Shown: piece after piece, positions 46,403-55,550 of the stretch
Layout: every line of letters begins with the position of its first letter
Position numbering within the stretch: the stretch's first letter is position 1
Origin: Oceanospirillum beijerinckii DSM 7166
GTDB taxonomy: Bacteria > Pseudomonadota > Gammaproteobacteria > Pseudomonadales > Halomonadaceae
Assembly (NCBI RefSeq): GCF_000422425.1
Contig: NZ_KE383832.1
Location: forward strand, 62,628 to 126,627
Direction of reading: 5' to 3'
DNA length: 64,000 nucleotides
Made by a program: the position numbers and the translations under genes
The notes under the pieces: model-generated
Seen by the model: the letters and a program-made list of their open reading frames with translations, nothing else
What the model was told of the DNA's origin: nothing
The model's database searches: none

Positions 46403-47074
46403 GCTGGCTTTAACGCTTTTCACACCATCACTACAACCTAACAGTAGCAGGTCGGCAGGACGCAGTGCGAACAGGCCGTTTGTGACGACACCTGTGATAT
46501 TGTTGATCTTCTTCTCGATTGAGGTTGGATCATCAATCGGGAAATTGTACAGATCCAGAATCACATTGCCGTTATCGGTCACGAAGTCTTCACGGTAAAC
46601 TGGGTTAGCGCCCATTTTTACCAACTCACGGGCGACATAGCTGCGCGCCATAGGAATCACTTCTACCGGCAGCGGGAAGCTACCCAGAATATCCACCTGC
46701 TTGCTTTCATCCGCAATACAGATAAATTTAGTGGAGGCTGCGCCAATGATCTTTTCACGGGTCAGAGCACCGCCACCGCCTTTCACCATATGCAGATGTT
46801 CGTTGACCTCATCGGCCCCATCCACATAAACCGGCAGTGTGCCTACGCCGTTCAGGTCGTAAACATTGATACCATGTGCCTGCAGACGCTCACGAGTGGC
46901 TTCTGAACTGGCTACGGCACCATCAAAATCCAGCTTGATACTGGCCAGGGCGTCAATAAAGAAGTTAGCTGTAGAGCCGGTGCCTACGCCGATAATGCTG
47001 TCTTTATCGATAATCTTTTTAACTTCTTCCAGTGCCGCTTCAGCCACTGCTTTTTTCAGTTCATCTTGTGTCAT
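46400..47074 (-). CDS. rpiA: Ribose-5-phosphate isomerase A
   Basis: A 224-residue isomerase of the pentose phosphate pathway. Diagnostic segments: [45 protein letters not shown] with the catalytic residues, and [10 protein letters not shown]. The length is normal. The stop codon lies at the edge of a BIME-like repeat, so the 3' untranslated region is this repeat. It is divergent from ilvA, a common arrangement. Confidence 0.96.
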   Translation of the reverse strand: MTQDELKKAVAEAALEEVKKIIDKDSIIGVGTGSTANFFIDALASIKLDFDGAVASSEATRERLQAHGINVYDLNGVGTLPVYVDGADEVNEHLHMVKGGGGALTREKIIGAASTKFICIADESKQVDILGSFPLPVEVIPMARSYVARELVKMGANPVYREDFVTDNGNVILDLYNFPIDDPTSIEKKINNITGVVTNGLFALRPADLLLLGCSDGVKSVKAS

Positions 47075-47309
47075 GAGGAATCTGAGCCTGAGTAGGTGTT
47101 TAAAACAAAATAAGATGCCCGCGTATTATACGGACTCTGACGGTTAAGCTGTAGACGTTATCTTACCTGAAAGCATATGATAGTCGGTTTACTACAAAAG
47201 ACCCTATTTAATAGCCGATTGGGCCGTTTTTACTGGTAACAAACATGTAAAAATCCAGTAACCGTGCTGATATTGGCGCAATGATGTTGTTCAAGAGCGA
47301 AGCAAGAGC

Positions 47310-48821
47310 ATGTTGGAAAGATACGTTAAACGCATATTACAGGCCAAAGTGTACGATGTGGCCAAAGAAACGCCTTTGAGTGAGGCCCGTTTTCTCTCCA
47401 AGCGACTGAACAACACGATTTACATTAAGCGTGAAGATCTGCAGCCGGTGTACTCCTTTAAGCTGCGCGGTGCCTATAACGCCATGGCTCAGCTGACCGA
47501 AGAGCAGAAAGCCCGTGGTGTGGTGACCGCCTCTGCCGGTAACCATGCTCAGGGTCTGGCGATGTCGGCAAAACAGATGGGGGTCAAAGCGACCATCGTT
47601 ATGCCAAAGATCACGCCGGATATTAAAGTGGCTTCGGCCAAGGCCCGCGGTGCCAAAGTCGTGCTGAAAGGCGATGCCTTTGATGAAGCCTTGAAGTACG
47701 CCTATCAACTAGTGGAAGAGAAGGGTTATACCTATATCCCACCCTACGACCATCCTGAGGTGATTGCGGGGCAGGGCACCATTGCCATGGAGATGCTGCG
47801 CCAGCATCCCGGTGATATCGATGCCATCTTTGTGCCCGTGGGCGGCGGCGGTCTGATCGCCGGTATTGCGGTGTATGTAAAATACCTGCGCCCCGAGATC
47901 AAGGTGATCGGTGTTGAAGCGGAAGACTCAGCCTGCCTGAAAGCCGCTTTGGATGCCGGTGAGCGTGTGGTACTGGATCAAGTGGGTATCTTCGCCGAAG
48001 GTGTTGCTGTGGCACAGATCGGTGAAGAACCGTTTCGTATCGCTCAGCATTTTGTGGATGATGTGATCACGGTGAATACCGATGAGATCTGTGCTGCGGT
48101 AAAAGATGTGTTTGATGATACCCGTGCGGTCTCTGAGCCTTCTGGTGCCTTGTCTCTGGCCGGTTTGAAAAAATATGTCCAGCAAACCGGAGCCGAAAAT
48201 GAGACCCTGATATGTATTAACAGCGGGGCTAATACCAACTTTGATCGTCTGCAGCATATCGCTGAACGTGCAGAGTTAGGTGAGCAGCGTGAAGCGATTC
48301 TGGCGGTCACCATCCCTGAACATCCAGGCAGCTTTGAACAGTTCTGTAAGGCGGTTGGTCGTCGTATGGTGACGGAGTTTAACTACCGTTACGCCGACGA
48401 TACAGATGCGCAAATTTTTGTCGGCATCCAGTTAAAAGATACCAATGACAGGAAAGAGCTGATCAGCTCTCTGGTGGATCAGGGTTATCCCGTGATCGAT
48501 CTCAGCGATGATGAGATGGCCAAACTGCATATCCGTCATTTAGGCGGGGGGCGCAACAGCAATATTGAAAATGAACAGCTGTTCCGTTTTGAGTTCCCGG
48601 AGCGTCCAGGGGCCTTGCTGAACTTCCTGAAAAACCTGGGTCTGAACTGGAATATCTCCCTGTTCCATTACCGTAATCATGGTGCGGCATATGGGCGTGT
48701 TCTGATCGGCATGCAGGTGCCGGAAGCGGACAAAGGCAAGGTCGCAGAATACCTGGATCGCATCGGTTATCGCTACTGGGATGAGAGCGAAAATCCTGCT
48801 TACCACTTGTTTTTAAGGTAG
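47310..48821 (+). CDS. ilvA: Biosynthetic threonine ammonia-lyase (threonine deaminase)
   Basis: A 503-residue PLP enzyme of isoleucine synthesis. The catalytic domain has the PLP lysine in VYSFKLRGAYNAM, SAGNHAQGLA and the phosphate-binding loop PVGGGGLIAGIA. Two C-terminal ACT-like regulatory domains follow (about 330-500, EHPGSFEQFCKAVG and FPERPGALLNFLKNL), giving isoleucine feedback control in the family. No leader attenuator was recognised upstream. Confidence 0.96.
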   Translation: MLERYVKRILQAKVYDVAKETPLSEARFLSKRLNNTIYIKREDLQPVYSFKLRGAYNAMAQLTEEQKARGVVTASAGNHAQGLAMSAKQMGVKATIVMPKITPDIKVASAKARGAKVVLKGDAFDEALKYAYQLVEEKGYTYIPPYDHPEVIAGQGTIAMEMLRQHPGDIDAIFVPVGGGGLIAGIAVYVKYLRPEIKVIGVEAEDSACLKAALDAGERVVLDQVGIFAEGVAVAQIGEEPFRIAQHFVDDVITVNTDEICAAVKDVFDDTRAVSEPSGALSLAGLKKYVQQTGAENETLICINSGANTNFDRLQHIAERAELGEQREAILAVTIPEHPGSFEQFCKAVGRRMVTEFNYRYADDTDAQIFVGIQLKDTNDRKELISSLVDQGYPVIDLSDDEMAKLHIRHLGGGRNSNIENEQLFRFEFPERPGALLNFLKNLGLNWNISLFHYRNHGAAYGRVLIGMQVPEADKGKVAEYLDRIGYRYWDESENPAYHLFLR

Positions 48822-48926
48822 TTTTTCATTGCTTGTTTTTTATTTTTTGGTATTGGCATAGATATTTCAGGTAATGATTGCAAAGCCGGAGGCAACTGAT
48901 TAAATTAGCCAATGACTTTTCGAGTT

Positions 48927-48943
48927 CCTGGCCATTTGCCAGG
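48927..48943 (+). other. Small hairpin in the leader of the mini-protein gene
   Basis: CCTGGC and GCCAGG pair around a 5-base loop, 41 bases before the mini-protein ATG. It has no T-run, so it is not a terminator. It may be a leader structure or the end of the ilvA message. Confidence 0.4.
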
Positions 48944-48983
48944 GTGACGCTAGCAACATGATTTGCAAGCAAAGGAATTAGCA

Positions 48984-49076
48984 ATGAGAAAAAAACGCTT
49001 TGATCTGGTAACAGCACTGATCATGGTATTTGGATTCGGTGTGGTCGTAACAAGTTATGCTCAAGGACTGTTATAG
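48984..49076 (+). CDS. 30-residue single-pass membrane mini-protein
   Basis: The protein begins MRKKRFDLVTALIMVFGFGV and ends VVTSYAQGLL. It has a basic N-terminus and one hydrophobic helix (about residues 8-25), so it should insert in the inner membrane with the N-terminus inside. AAGGAA lies 6 bases before the ATG and a strong terminator follows 34 bases after the stop, which makes a real gene likely. It sits between ilvA and fthC. I do not recognise the family or function. Confidence 0.65.
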   Translation: MRKKRFDLVTALIMVFGFGVVVTSYAQGLL

Positions 49077-49108
49077 CAGCTTGTTTAAAACGCGTTACCG
49101 ATAATAGG

Positions 49109-49138
49109 AAAGCCTCATCAGATGATGAGGCTTTTTAT
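49109..49138 (+). terminator. Terminator after the mini-protein gene
   Basis: An 11-bp perfect stem (AAGCCTCATCA with TGATGAGGCTT), 2-3-base loop, then TTTATTTTT. AAAGCC on the left gives a weak T-run on the other strand, so it may also act on fthC readthrough. Confidence 0.88.
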
Positions 49139-49202
49139 TTTTCTGCCACCTTCCACTCAGTATTTCAGGGCGCTTAATGCATTTCAGGGTGTAAGGTACA
49201 TG

Positions 49203-49820
49203 TCAGGGGGTAAGATACAGCGCCTTGTCCGTCACTACACCCGCTAATGGAATATCCCAGCTGGCAATTGGCAACTCAGCCACTTTTTGACATTCATGGG
49301 CCAAACCGATCAATGCCGGTTTGGCGGAGCATTTGTGACGGGTAAAAGCAAAGGTCCTGTCATAAAAACCACCGCCCATCCCCATACGGCCACCCTGCTC
49401 ATCAAAGGCCACCAGAGGTAATAACACCAGATCAAGGTCCGAAGCTTTACTGCGGTTACGGGCATTATCTGCAAAGCGTTTAATACGTGGTTCAGGAATA
49501 CCAAAACGATTATGCGTCATCGGCGTTTTATGGTCGTAACGCACAAACCATAACCGATTAACCACCAATGGCTGCAGCACCGGCAGATAGCAGGTTTTGC
49601 CCATCTTACGCGCTTGTTCGATCAGCAGGCTTGGATCAATCTCACCATCATTGGGTAGATATACCGCGATACGTTTAGCCCGTAGGAATTGAGGTATCTT
49701 CAGTAACTGGCTGCGCAGAGATAAGGCGGCTTGTTTTTGCTGAGCAGGAGTTAAAGCACGGCGTCTGTGACGCATCTCCCGACGCAGTTGATTGCGATTT
49801 AAATGCAGGGTATCTGTCAT
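49203..49820 (-). CDS. fthC: 5-formyltetrahydrofolate cyclo-ligase
   Basis: A 205-residue enzyme converting 5-formyl-THF to 5,10-methenyl-THF. Motifs: LRREMRHRRRAL, VYLPNDGEIDP, RFGIPEP and the ATP-binding GGRMGMGGGFYDRTF. It lies directly after 6S RNA on the same strand, the arrangement zapA-ssrS-fthC (ygfA) that is widely conserved. It is probably co-transcribed with the 6S RNA precursor. Confidence 0.94.
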   Translation of the reverse strand: MTDTLHLNRNQLRREMRHRRRALTPAQQKQAALSLRSQLLKIPQFLRAKRIAVYLPNDGEIDPSLLIEQARKMGKTCYLPVLQPLVVNRLWFVRYDHKTPMTHNRFGIPEPRIKRFADNARNRSKASDLDLVLLPLVAFDEQGGRMGMGGGFYDRTFAFTRHKCSAKPALIGLAHECQKVAELPIASWDIPLAGVVTDKALYLTP

Positions 49821-49852
49821 TGTCTTGAAGGAAACTATCGGGAGGCAGGTAG

Positions 49853-50034
49853 AGAAATTCCCGGTGGTGCCGCTGTCGCCATGGCCCTTGAACCAAAAGG
49901 TTCAAGGTGGGTAATTATCGAGATGCCTAAGGCTTTCCGTCACGCGGACATGCACACGGGCACCTACGGACAACTCCCTGGGTACACAATTAGGCTCGAG
50001 GACGTTAGCGACTGGCAAACACCCCAGGAACGTC
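49853..50034 (-). ncRNA. ssrS: 6S RNA
   Basis: About 182 nt, between zapA and fthC where 6S RNA lies in gammaproteobacteria. The two ends pair (GTTCCTGGGGTG with CACCACCGGGAA) and the typical hairpin CCTTGAACC...GGTTCAAGG is present, as in E. coli 6S. 6S RNA mimics an open promoter and binds sigma-70 RNA polymerase in stationary phase. The ends are set by the promoter and the terminal stem and could be off by several bases. Confidence 0.9.
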
Positions 50035-50039
50035 AAACA

Positions 50040-50045
50040 ATTATA
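50040..50045 (-). promoter_or_regulatory. Promoter -10 box of 6S RNA
   Basis: A consensus TATAAT on the minus strand (50045-50040) lies 6-7 bases before the predicted 6S start. It falls just past the zapA stop codon. No good -35 box was found at the normal distance, inside zapA. Confidence 0.6.
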
Positions 50046-50057
50046 TCTGAAAAATAC

Positions 50058-50378
50058 TTATGCCGCGTCTGTTTTTTCATCTTGCTGACGCAAGGCATGG
50101 ATGGCGGCAGACAGCTTTTGGTTAATACGCTGTAACTGATCGTGAGACTCCGTCTCTTCCGCGTGACCATGTAGCATTTCATAGGTGATATTCAAGGCGG
50201 CCATAATAGCAATACGCTCCGTACCGATCACTTTGCCGCTTTCTCGGATTTCACGCATTTTCTTGTCCAGGTATTTAGCTGAACGAATCAGCTCACCCTG
50301 TTTCTCTTCCGGGCAGCCGACAGTATAGCTGCGCTCCAGAATTTTTACTTCTAAGCTTTGATTATTGTGTTCACTCAT
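50058..50378 (-). CDS. zapA: Cell division protein ZapA
   Basis: A 106-residue ZapA: SLEVKILERSYTVGCPEEKQ, then GTERIAIMAALNITYEML and a C-terminal coiled coil. ZapA binds and bundles FtsZ at the Z-ring. It overlaps the upstream ZapB-like gene by 8 bases and is followed by 6S RNA. Confidence 0.93.
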   Translation of the reverse strand: MSEHNNQSLEVKILERSYTVGCPEEKQGELIRSAKYLDKKMREIRESGKVIGTERIAIMAALNITYEMLHGHAEETESHDQLQRINQKLSAAIHALRQQDEKTDAA

Positions 50379-50583
50379 GATCCGGCTCCACTGGCCCTAA
50401 GCTCGAAAGAAGACGGCCTACCTTGCCTTCAATTTGCGTTTTTTGCTGTTCCAGATCGTTAATCTGCTCGGTTTTTTGCTTCAGCTGTTTTCGCAGCGCA
50501 TCATTTTCTTCACGCAGGTCGGCGCAAATCAGAATTAATTCATGCAGATGGCGCTCCAACTGATCAAGATCATCAGTGTCCAT
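50371..50583 (-). CDS. ZapB-like coiled-coil protein (TIGR02449 family)
   Basis: A 70-residue protein that is almost entirely coiled coil (LDQLERHLHELILICADLRE, LRKQLKQKTEQINDLEQQ). This family lies upstream of zapA in Pseudomonas and relatives and is thought to be ZapB-like. The ATG at 50583 is chosen over the longer opening to 50640 because family members start MD...LDQLE. It is overlapped by zapA. A role in cell division is inferred from the neighbour. Confidence 0.8.
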   Translation of the reverse strand: MDTDDLDQLERHLHELILICADLREENDALRKQLKQKTEQINDLEQQKTQIEGKVGRLLSSLGPVEPDHE

Positions 50584-50764
50584 AAACTCAACTTTCGCTT
50601 GGGATATCCGTACTATAGAACCGGGATTGTAACCGGTCAATTGACGCGAATGAATACTGACTTCCTGACAAACGCATATTTTCTGTTCAAAATAGAGACG
50701 TAGTTGTCATTTGTTAAGTTATTTATCGTAAATTTCTGCTTCGTTAGGAAAAAAGGCACCCAAT

Positions 50765-51346
50765 ATGACTGATTATCAACAGCCGAGTTTTGCCATCATC
50801 AGTGATCTGTTTTTGCGTAACGGTTGCCTGCATTCTCCGGCAGAGCTGCACGGCGATCTATGCGGCCAACTGTGTGCCGGTCGACATCCTGATCTGGATG
50901 CCTGGCTGCTGCAATCGGCGCAGTTTATGGAAGTGGATGCACTGGATAGCCCGGACTCCAAAGTGGAGTTGGCCGAAGTACTGGAGCAAACCGAGATTGG
51001 CCTGCAAGATCCGGAACTGGGTTTTGACCTGTTGATCGCGGATGAAGACTACTCCCTCAACGAACGCATGCAGACTTTACTGGAATGGTGTGAAGGTTTT
51101 CTTTCAGCTCTGGCGGATAATCAGCAATTTAAAGACGGCTCCCTGTCTGATGAGCTGAAAGAGGCGATTCAGGATCTGGAACAGATTGCGGATATCGGCG
51201 AGGCCCTGGAAGATGATGAGCAGAACGAACAGGACTTCTTTGCGGTCAGTGAATATGTACGTATGACCGCCATGATGCTGTACACCGAATGCAATCCGAC
51301 TCAGCCTCAGGTCGATACGGATGTGTCAGGTTCTGCGTTACAGTAA
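50765..51346 (+). CDS. ygfB: UPF0149 family protein YgfB
   Basis: A 193-residue acidic alpha-helical protein of the YgfB/YecA group: CLHSPAELHGDLCGQLCAG, LEWCEGFLSAL and YVRMTAMMLYTEC. It lies upstream of pepP and ubiH, the conserved ygfB-pepP-ubiH-ubiI order. In Pseudomonas, YgfB has been linked to ampicillin resistance control; the molecular role here is unknown. It is divergent from the zapA unit. Confidence 0.9.
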   Translation: MTDYQQPSFAIISDLFLRNGCLHSPAELHGDLCGQLCAGRHPDLDAWLLQSAQFMEVDALDSPDSKVELAEVLEQTEIGLQDPELGFDLLIADEDYSLNERMQTLLEWCEGFLSALADNQQFKDGSLSDELKEAIQDLEQIADIGEALEDDEQNEQDFFAVSEYVRMTAMMLYTECNPTQPQVDTDVSGSALQ

Positions 51347-51389
51347 TGCTCGACTGCATTCCCCCTTTTAGCGGATTAGGATTCTGTTG

Positions 51390-52715
51390 ATGATAAGCAA
51401 CAAACCTGTGTCACAGGACGAGTATGATCAGCGTCGCCAACGCCTGGTCGCTCAACTGCCTGATAATAGCGTAGTCGTGATTCCGGCGGCGACGGTCAGC
51501 TATCGTAACAACGATGCCGACTACGCCTTTCGTCAGAACAGCGATTTCTTTTATCTGACCGGCTTTCCCGAGCCGGATGCCTGGCTGGTGCTGACACCGG
51601 GCCATGATAAAGGCGACAGTCATCTGTTTGTGTTGCCAAAAGACCGGGCTCAGGAGATCTGGACCGGCTTTCGGGTCGGTACTCAGCAAGCGGTGGATCA
51701 TTACGGCATGGCTCAGGCCTATGAGCTGGATCAGTTGGAACAGGTGATGCCAACGCTATTGGATCAGCGGGAGCATCTGTTTTACCCCATGTCGGGCGAT
51801 AACGACCTGAGCCAACAGATTAATACCTGGTGTCAGGGTCTACGGCAAAAAGCCCGTGCAGGCCATTTAGCGCCGGAGCAGCAGCATAATCTGCTGCCAC
51901 TGCTGCATGAGATGCGATTGAAAAAGAGTGAACAGGAGCTGGCCATTATGGCCCGGGCGGCTGAGATCTCATCCGAGGCCCACTGCAAAGCGATGCAGGT
52001 GTGTCAGCCCGGTATGATGGAGTATCAGCTGGAAGCGGAGTTTATCTACCACTTTATGCGCTCCGGCAGTCGCGCAGCGGCGTATAACACCATTGTCGGT
52101 GGCGGTGCCAATGCTTGTGTGTTGCACTATGTGGAAAATAATCAGCCGTTACAGGCCGGTGATCTGGTGTTGATTGATGCCGGTTGTGAGCTGCACAGCT
52201 ACGCGGCCGATATCACCCGCACTTTCCCGGTTAATGGTCGCTTTAGCGAAGAGCAGGCGATTCTGTATCAACTGGTGCTGGATGCACAGTTGGCCGCCAT
52301 TGCCCAGGTGAAACCGGGGCTGGATTGCCATGCGCCCCATCGTGCGGCGGTGCGGGTACTGACGGAAGGTCTGCTGGACCTGGGCCTGCTCTCCGGCAGT
52401 CTGGACAAGCAGATTGAAAGCGAAGGCTACCGTCAGTTCTATATGCACGGCACCGGCCACTGGTTAGGTCTGGATGTGCATGATGCCGGACGCTATAAGA
52501 TAGATGGCCAGTCACGACCGTTAGAGCCGGGCATGGTGACAACCATCGAGCCGGGTCTCTATATCGCGCCGGATGATGACAGTGTGGATGCCCGTTGGCG
52601 GGGGATCGGCATTCGTATCGAAGATAATGTCGTAGTGACCGAAACAGGTCATCATGTGCTGACCGATGGCGTGCCGAAAACCATCAGTGATATTGAACAG
52701 CTGATGGCGGGTTAA
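51390..52715 (+). CDS. pepP: Xaa-Pro aminopeptidase PepP
   Basis: A 441-residue metallopeptidase removing N-terminal residues before proline. The N-terminal domain has FRQNSDFFYLTGFPEPDAW. The pita-bread catalytic domain has metal ligands in VLIDAGCELHSYAADITRTF, HGTGHWLGLDVHDAG, TIEPGLYI and GIRIEDNVVVT. The ATG at 51390 is preferred to the TTG three bases before. A 255-bp gap with a BIME-like repeat separates it from ubiH. Confidence 0.95.
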   Translation: MISNKPVSQDEYDQRRQRLVAQLPDNSVVVIPAATVSYRNNDADYAFRQNSDFFYLTGFPEPDAWLVLTPGHDKGDSHLFVLPKDRAQEIWTGFRVGTQQAVDHYGMAQAYELDQLEQVMPTLLDQREHLFYPMSGDNDLSQQINTWCQGLRQKARAGHLAPEQQHNLLPLLHEMRLKKSEQELAIMARAAEISSEAHCKAMQVCQPGMMEYQLEAEFIYHFMRSGSRAAAYNTIVGGGANACVLHYVENNQPLQAGDLVLIDAGCELHSYAADITRTFPVNGRFSEEQAILYQLVLDAQLAAIAQVKPGLDCHAPHRAAVRVLTEGLLDLGLLSGSLDKQIESEGYRQFYMHGTGHWLGLDVHDAGRYKIDGQSRPLEPGMVTTIEPGLYIAPDDDSVDARWRGIGIRIEDNVVVTETGHHVLTDGVPKTISDIEQLMAG

Positions 52716-52747
52716 GCTGGCGCTCGATGAGTTATACTTTTCCCAAT

Positions 52748-52868
52748 CAATACCTTGCTGTAGGCGTAGGTTGGATCAGCGAAGCGCCATCCGACACAGG
52801 GCTGGATATCTGCATATTGTTGGAAGGCGGCTACGGCTTTTCCAACCTACAGTCACTTATCTGGGGAT
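52748..52868. repeat. BIME-like repeat, copy F
   Basis: A more diverged copy: AATACCTTGCTGTAGGCGTA, REP unit GTTGGATCAGCGAAGCGCCA, spacer, inverted unit TTGGAAGGCGGCTACGGCTT, end CACTTATCTGGGGATTGATG. It lies between pepP and ubiH. Confidence 0.82.
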
Positions 52869-52970
52869 TGATGACTCATAGACGTGCAATAGCAGCCGCA
52901 AAATAACAACCGTAAACCAGACTGGCGATACAGACTGATAAACCTGAGACAGAATAGAGATCACAACTGC

Positions 52971-54230
52971 ATGAGTGCGGAACAGTACGATATTGCCATC
53001 ATAGGCGGTGGTTTAGTGGGGGCCAGTCTGGCCTGTGCCTTAGAAGGATTTGCCCGGGATCATCACTGGTCTATCGCGGTGATTGAAGCGGTGCCCATGC
53101 CGGAAGACAGTGAGCAGGATATCCCGTTTCAGCCCAGCTATGATGCTCGCTCGACTGCGCTTTCCTGGGGCGCCCGTCAGATCTATCAGCAGATGGGGCT
53201 CTGGTCTGATCTCGCCCCTCATGCGGCAGCGATCAAACATATTCATGTCTCCGATAAAGGTCATCTGGGCGCCACCCGTTTGGCGGCCAGTGATCATAAT
53301 GTCGAAGCGCTGGGTTATGTCGCGCCCAATCAAGGGTTAGGGCGTGTGCTGCTGCAGGGCGTAAAACAGGCGCAGCATGTCAGCTGGCTATGCCCGTTTA
53401 AGGTGACCGGTTTCAGTGTTGGCGCTGAACAACATACCCTGCAACTGAGCGATGAACGGGGCGCAGAAAAAACACTGCACGCCAAGCTGGTGGTGCTGGC
53501 CGATGGCGGCCAATCCGGCCTGAAAGAAAAGCTGCAGATTGCCGATCAGGTACGCCCTTACGATCAGCATGCCCTAGTGTGCAACCTGACGATGTCAGAA
53601 CCCCATCAAAATAAAGCCTTTGAACGTTTCACCCCTGAAGGTCCGATGGCTTGGCTCCCTCTACCACAAAGTAACGATATCGCTCTGGTCTGGACCGTAC
53701 CCAGTGAGCAGGTGGATGAGGTGATGGCGCTGGATGATGATGAATTTGCCCAGCGTCTGCACAAGCTGTTTGGTTATCGCTTAGGCGGTGTCGAGCGTGT
53801 CGGCCAGCGTTATCAGTATCCACTCAATCTGGTGCGGGCATCTGAGCAGGTGCGTCCCGGTTTAGTGGTATTGGGCAATGCCGCCCACTATATGCACCCC
53901 GTCGCGGGTCAGGGCTATAACCTGGCCTTAAGAGGCGTGGCTGAACTGGCTGCGGTATTGGATCAAGCGGCTCAACAGCAGCGCTCTATTGCGGATTTGA
54001 CCGTACTGCAGGAGTATCTGGATCGCCGCCAGAGTGATCAGGATACCGTGATTGGCTTTAGCGACGGCTTGATTCGCCTGTTTGCCAATCATAATCCTAT
54101 GCTGGGCCACCTGAGAGCGGGTGGGCTGATGCTGCTGGATCAACTGAAACCCGCCAAACGCTGGTTTGCCCGTCAGGCGATGGGCCTGGGCGGTCAGGCG
54201 GTACGGCTTAAGCCGATTCAGGGCAAATAG
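52971..54230 (+). CDS. ubiH: Ubiquinone hydroxylase UbiH (FAD monooxygenase)
   Basis: A 419-residue class A flavin hydroxylase of ubiquinone synthesis (C1 hydroxylation in E. coli). FAD motifs: DIAIIGGGLVGASLACAL, LVVLADGGQSGLKEKL and VVLGNAAHYMHPVAGQGYN. The Asn in GNAAH is normal for UbiH. It precedes ubiI by 63 bp on the same strand, and the two probably form an operon. Confidence 0.94.
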   Translation: MSAEQYDIAIIGGGLVGASLACALEGFARDHHWSIAVIEAVPMPEDSEQDIPFQPSYDARSTALSWGARQIYQQMGLWSDLAPHAAAIKHIHVSDKGHLGATRLAASDHNVEALGYVAPNQGLGRVLLQGVKQAQHVSWLCPFKVTGFSVGAEQHTLQLSDERGAEKTLHAKLVVLADGGQSGLKEKLQIADQVRPYDQHALVCNLTMSEPHQNKAFERFTPEGPMAWLPLPQSNDIALVWTVPSEQVDEVMALDDDEFAQRLHKLFGYRLGGVERVGQRYQYPLNLVRASEQVRPGLVVLGNAAHYMHPVAGQGYNLALRGVAELAAVLDQAAQQQRSIADLTVLQEYLDRRQSDQDTVIGFSDGLIRLFANHNPMLGHLRAGGLMLLDQLKPAKRWFARQAMGLGGQAVRLKPIQGK

Positions 54231-54293
54231 CCGGTTTTACCGGCAACCCGCACAACATATTATCGACAGACATTCAGAATACGAGACAGAACT

Positions 54294-55550
54294 ATGACAG
54301 AAGAGCGCCGGGTCAATCATTACGACCTGATTATTGTCGGGGGGGGCATGGTCGGCACCGCAATCGCTTGCGGTCTGGCTGATAGCGGTATGCGTATCGC
54401 GGTACTGGAAGCGGCTGAATGGACCGTACCCTGGCAGCCGGAGCAGGTTGATCCCCGCGTCAGTGCCCTGACCGAAGCCTCGCTCGCTTTTCTGCAATCC
54501 CTCAACGCCTGGCCGGGCATGACTCAAATGCGCGTCACCCCTTATCAGCAGATGAAGGTATGGGAAGCGGATGGCACTGGTCATATCGAATTCAGCTGTG
54601 ATGATATCCACGCCGAAAATATCGGTCATATCGTTGAAAACAGCGTCACCTTGAATGCCCTGCATCAGCAGCTGGAACAAACCGATGTGGAAGTCATTCG
54701 CGGTGCGCAACTGGTCGGTATTACCGAAGCCTTTAAAGATGAATACGGCGTTGAGCGTAGCGTCATGCTGGCGGACGGAACCCAACTGAGCGCCCAGCTG
54801 ATTGTCGCCACCGATGGTGCCCGCTCCAAACTGCGGGAATGGGGCGGATTTGAAACCCGTGAATGGGACTACGGCCATGATGCCATCGTCACCACCATCA
54901 AACTGGAACAACCCCATCAAGGCACCTGCTGGCAGCGCTTTATGCCGACAGGTCCACTCGCCTTGCTGCCGATCACCTTTAACGGTGATGATCGCTACTG
55001 CTCCATTGTCTGGTCCACCACACCGGATGAAGCCGCGCGTTTATCTGCCCTGTCAGATGAAGATTTCTGCGCCGAACTCAGCCTCGCATTTGAACACCGC
55101 TTGGGCAAAGTGATCAGCTGTGACCCCCGCTTCTCCTTCCCACTGCGCCAGCGCCACGCCAAAACTTACTGGAAACCGGGTTTAGTACTGGCCGGTGACG
55201 CCGCCCATACCATCCATCCACTGGCGGGACAGGGCGTTAACCTCGGCCTATTGGATGCCGCCACACTGGTCGAAGAACTGGCCAACGCCTGGCAACGCCA
55301 GCAACCCCTGGGTATCGAACAAACCCTGGGTAAATACCAACGCCGCCGTATGCCAGATAACCTGAAAATGATGGCCCTGATGGAAAGCTTTAAGCGTATC
55401 TACGGCCCCGTACCTGTGGGTGTACGCTGGATACGTAATGTCGGCATGAATCTGGTCAACCAGACCCCTATGGTGAAAAAGCAGCTATTGCGTCAAGCAC
55501 TGGGTGAGCGCGCTGGTTTACCGGAAGCCGCTAAAGTGCATCTGGCGTAA
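54294..55550 (+). CDS. ubiI: UbiI/VisC-type ubiquinone hydroxylase
   Basis: A 418-residue FAD monooxygenase, paralogue of UbiH (C5 hydroxylation in E. coli). Motifs: YDLIIVGGGMVGTAIACGL, LIVATDGARSKLREW and LAGDAAHTIHPLAGQGVNLG. The last 238 bp (55313-55550) recur in a decayed copy at 57537-57774 at about 88.5% identity. The product itself is intact. A 10-bp stem-loop (55601-55610 / 55621-55630) follows without a T-run. Confidence 0.93.
   Translation: MTEERRVNHYDLIIVGGGMVGTAIACGLADSGMRIAVLEAAEWTVPWQPEQVDPRVSALTEASLAFLQSLNAWPGMTQMRVTPYQQMKVWEADGTGHIEFSCDDIHAENIGHIVENSVTLNALHQQLEQTDVEVIRGAQLVGITEAFKDEYGVERSVMLADGTQLSAQLIVATDGARSKLREWGGFETREWDYGHDAIVTTIKLEQPHQGTCWQRFMPTGPLALLPITFNGDDRYCSIVWSTTPDEAARLSALSDEDFCAELSLAFEHRLGKVISCDPRFSFPLRQRHAKTYWKPGLVLAGDAAHTIHPLAGQGVNLGLLDAATLVEELANAWQRQQPLGIEQTLGKYQRRRMPDNLKMMALMESFKRIYGPVPVGVRWIRNVGMNLVNQTPMVKKQLLRQALGERAGLPEAAKVHLA

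Noticed and set aside
48840-48983. Riboswitch (c-di-GMP-I type) before the mini-protein gene
   Set aside because: GCAAAGCC resembles part of the GEMM-I core, but the other conserved blocks are missing.
54237-54920. 227-codon minus-strand reading frame inside ubiI
   Set aside because: It is the antisense shadow of an intact FAD monooxygenase; its own translation has no recognisable motif.
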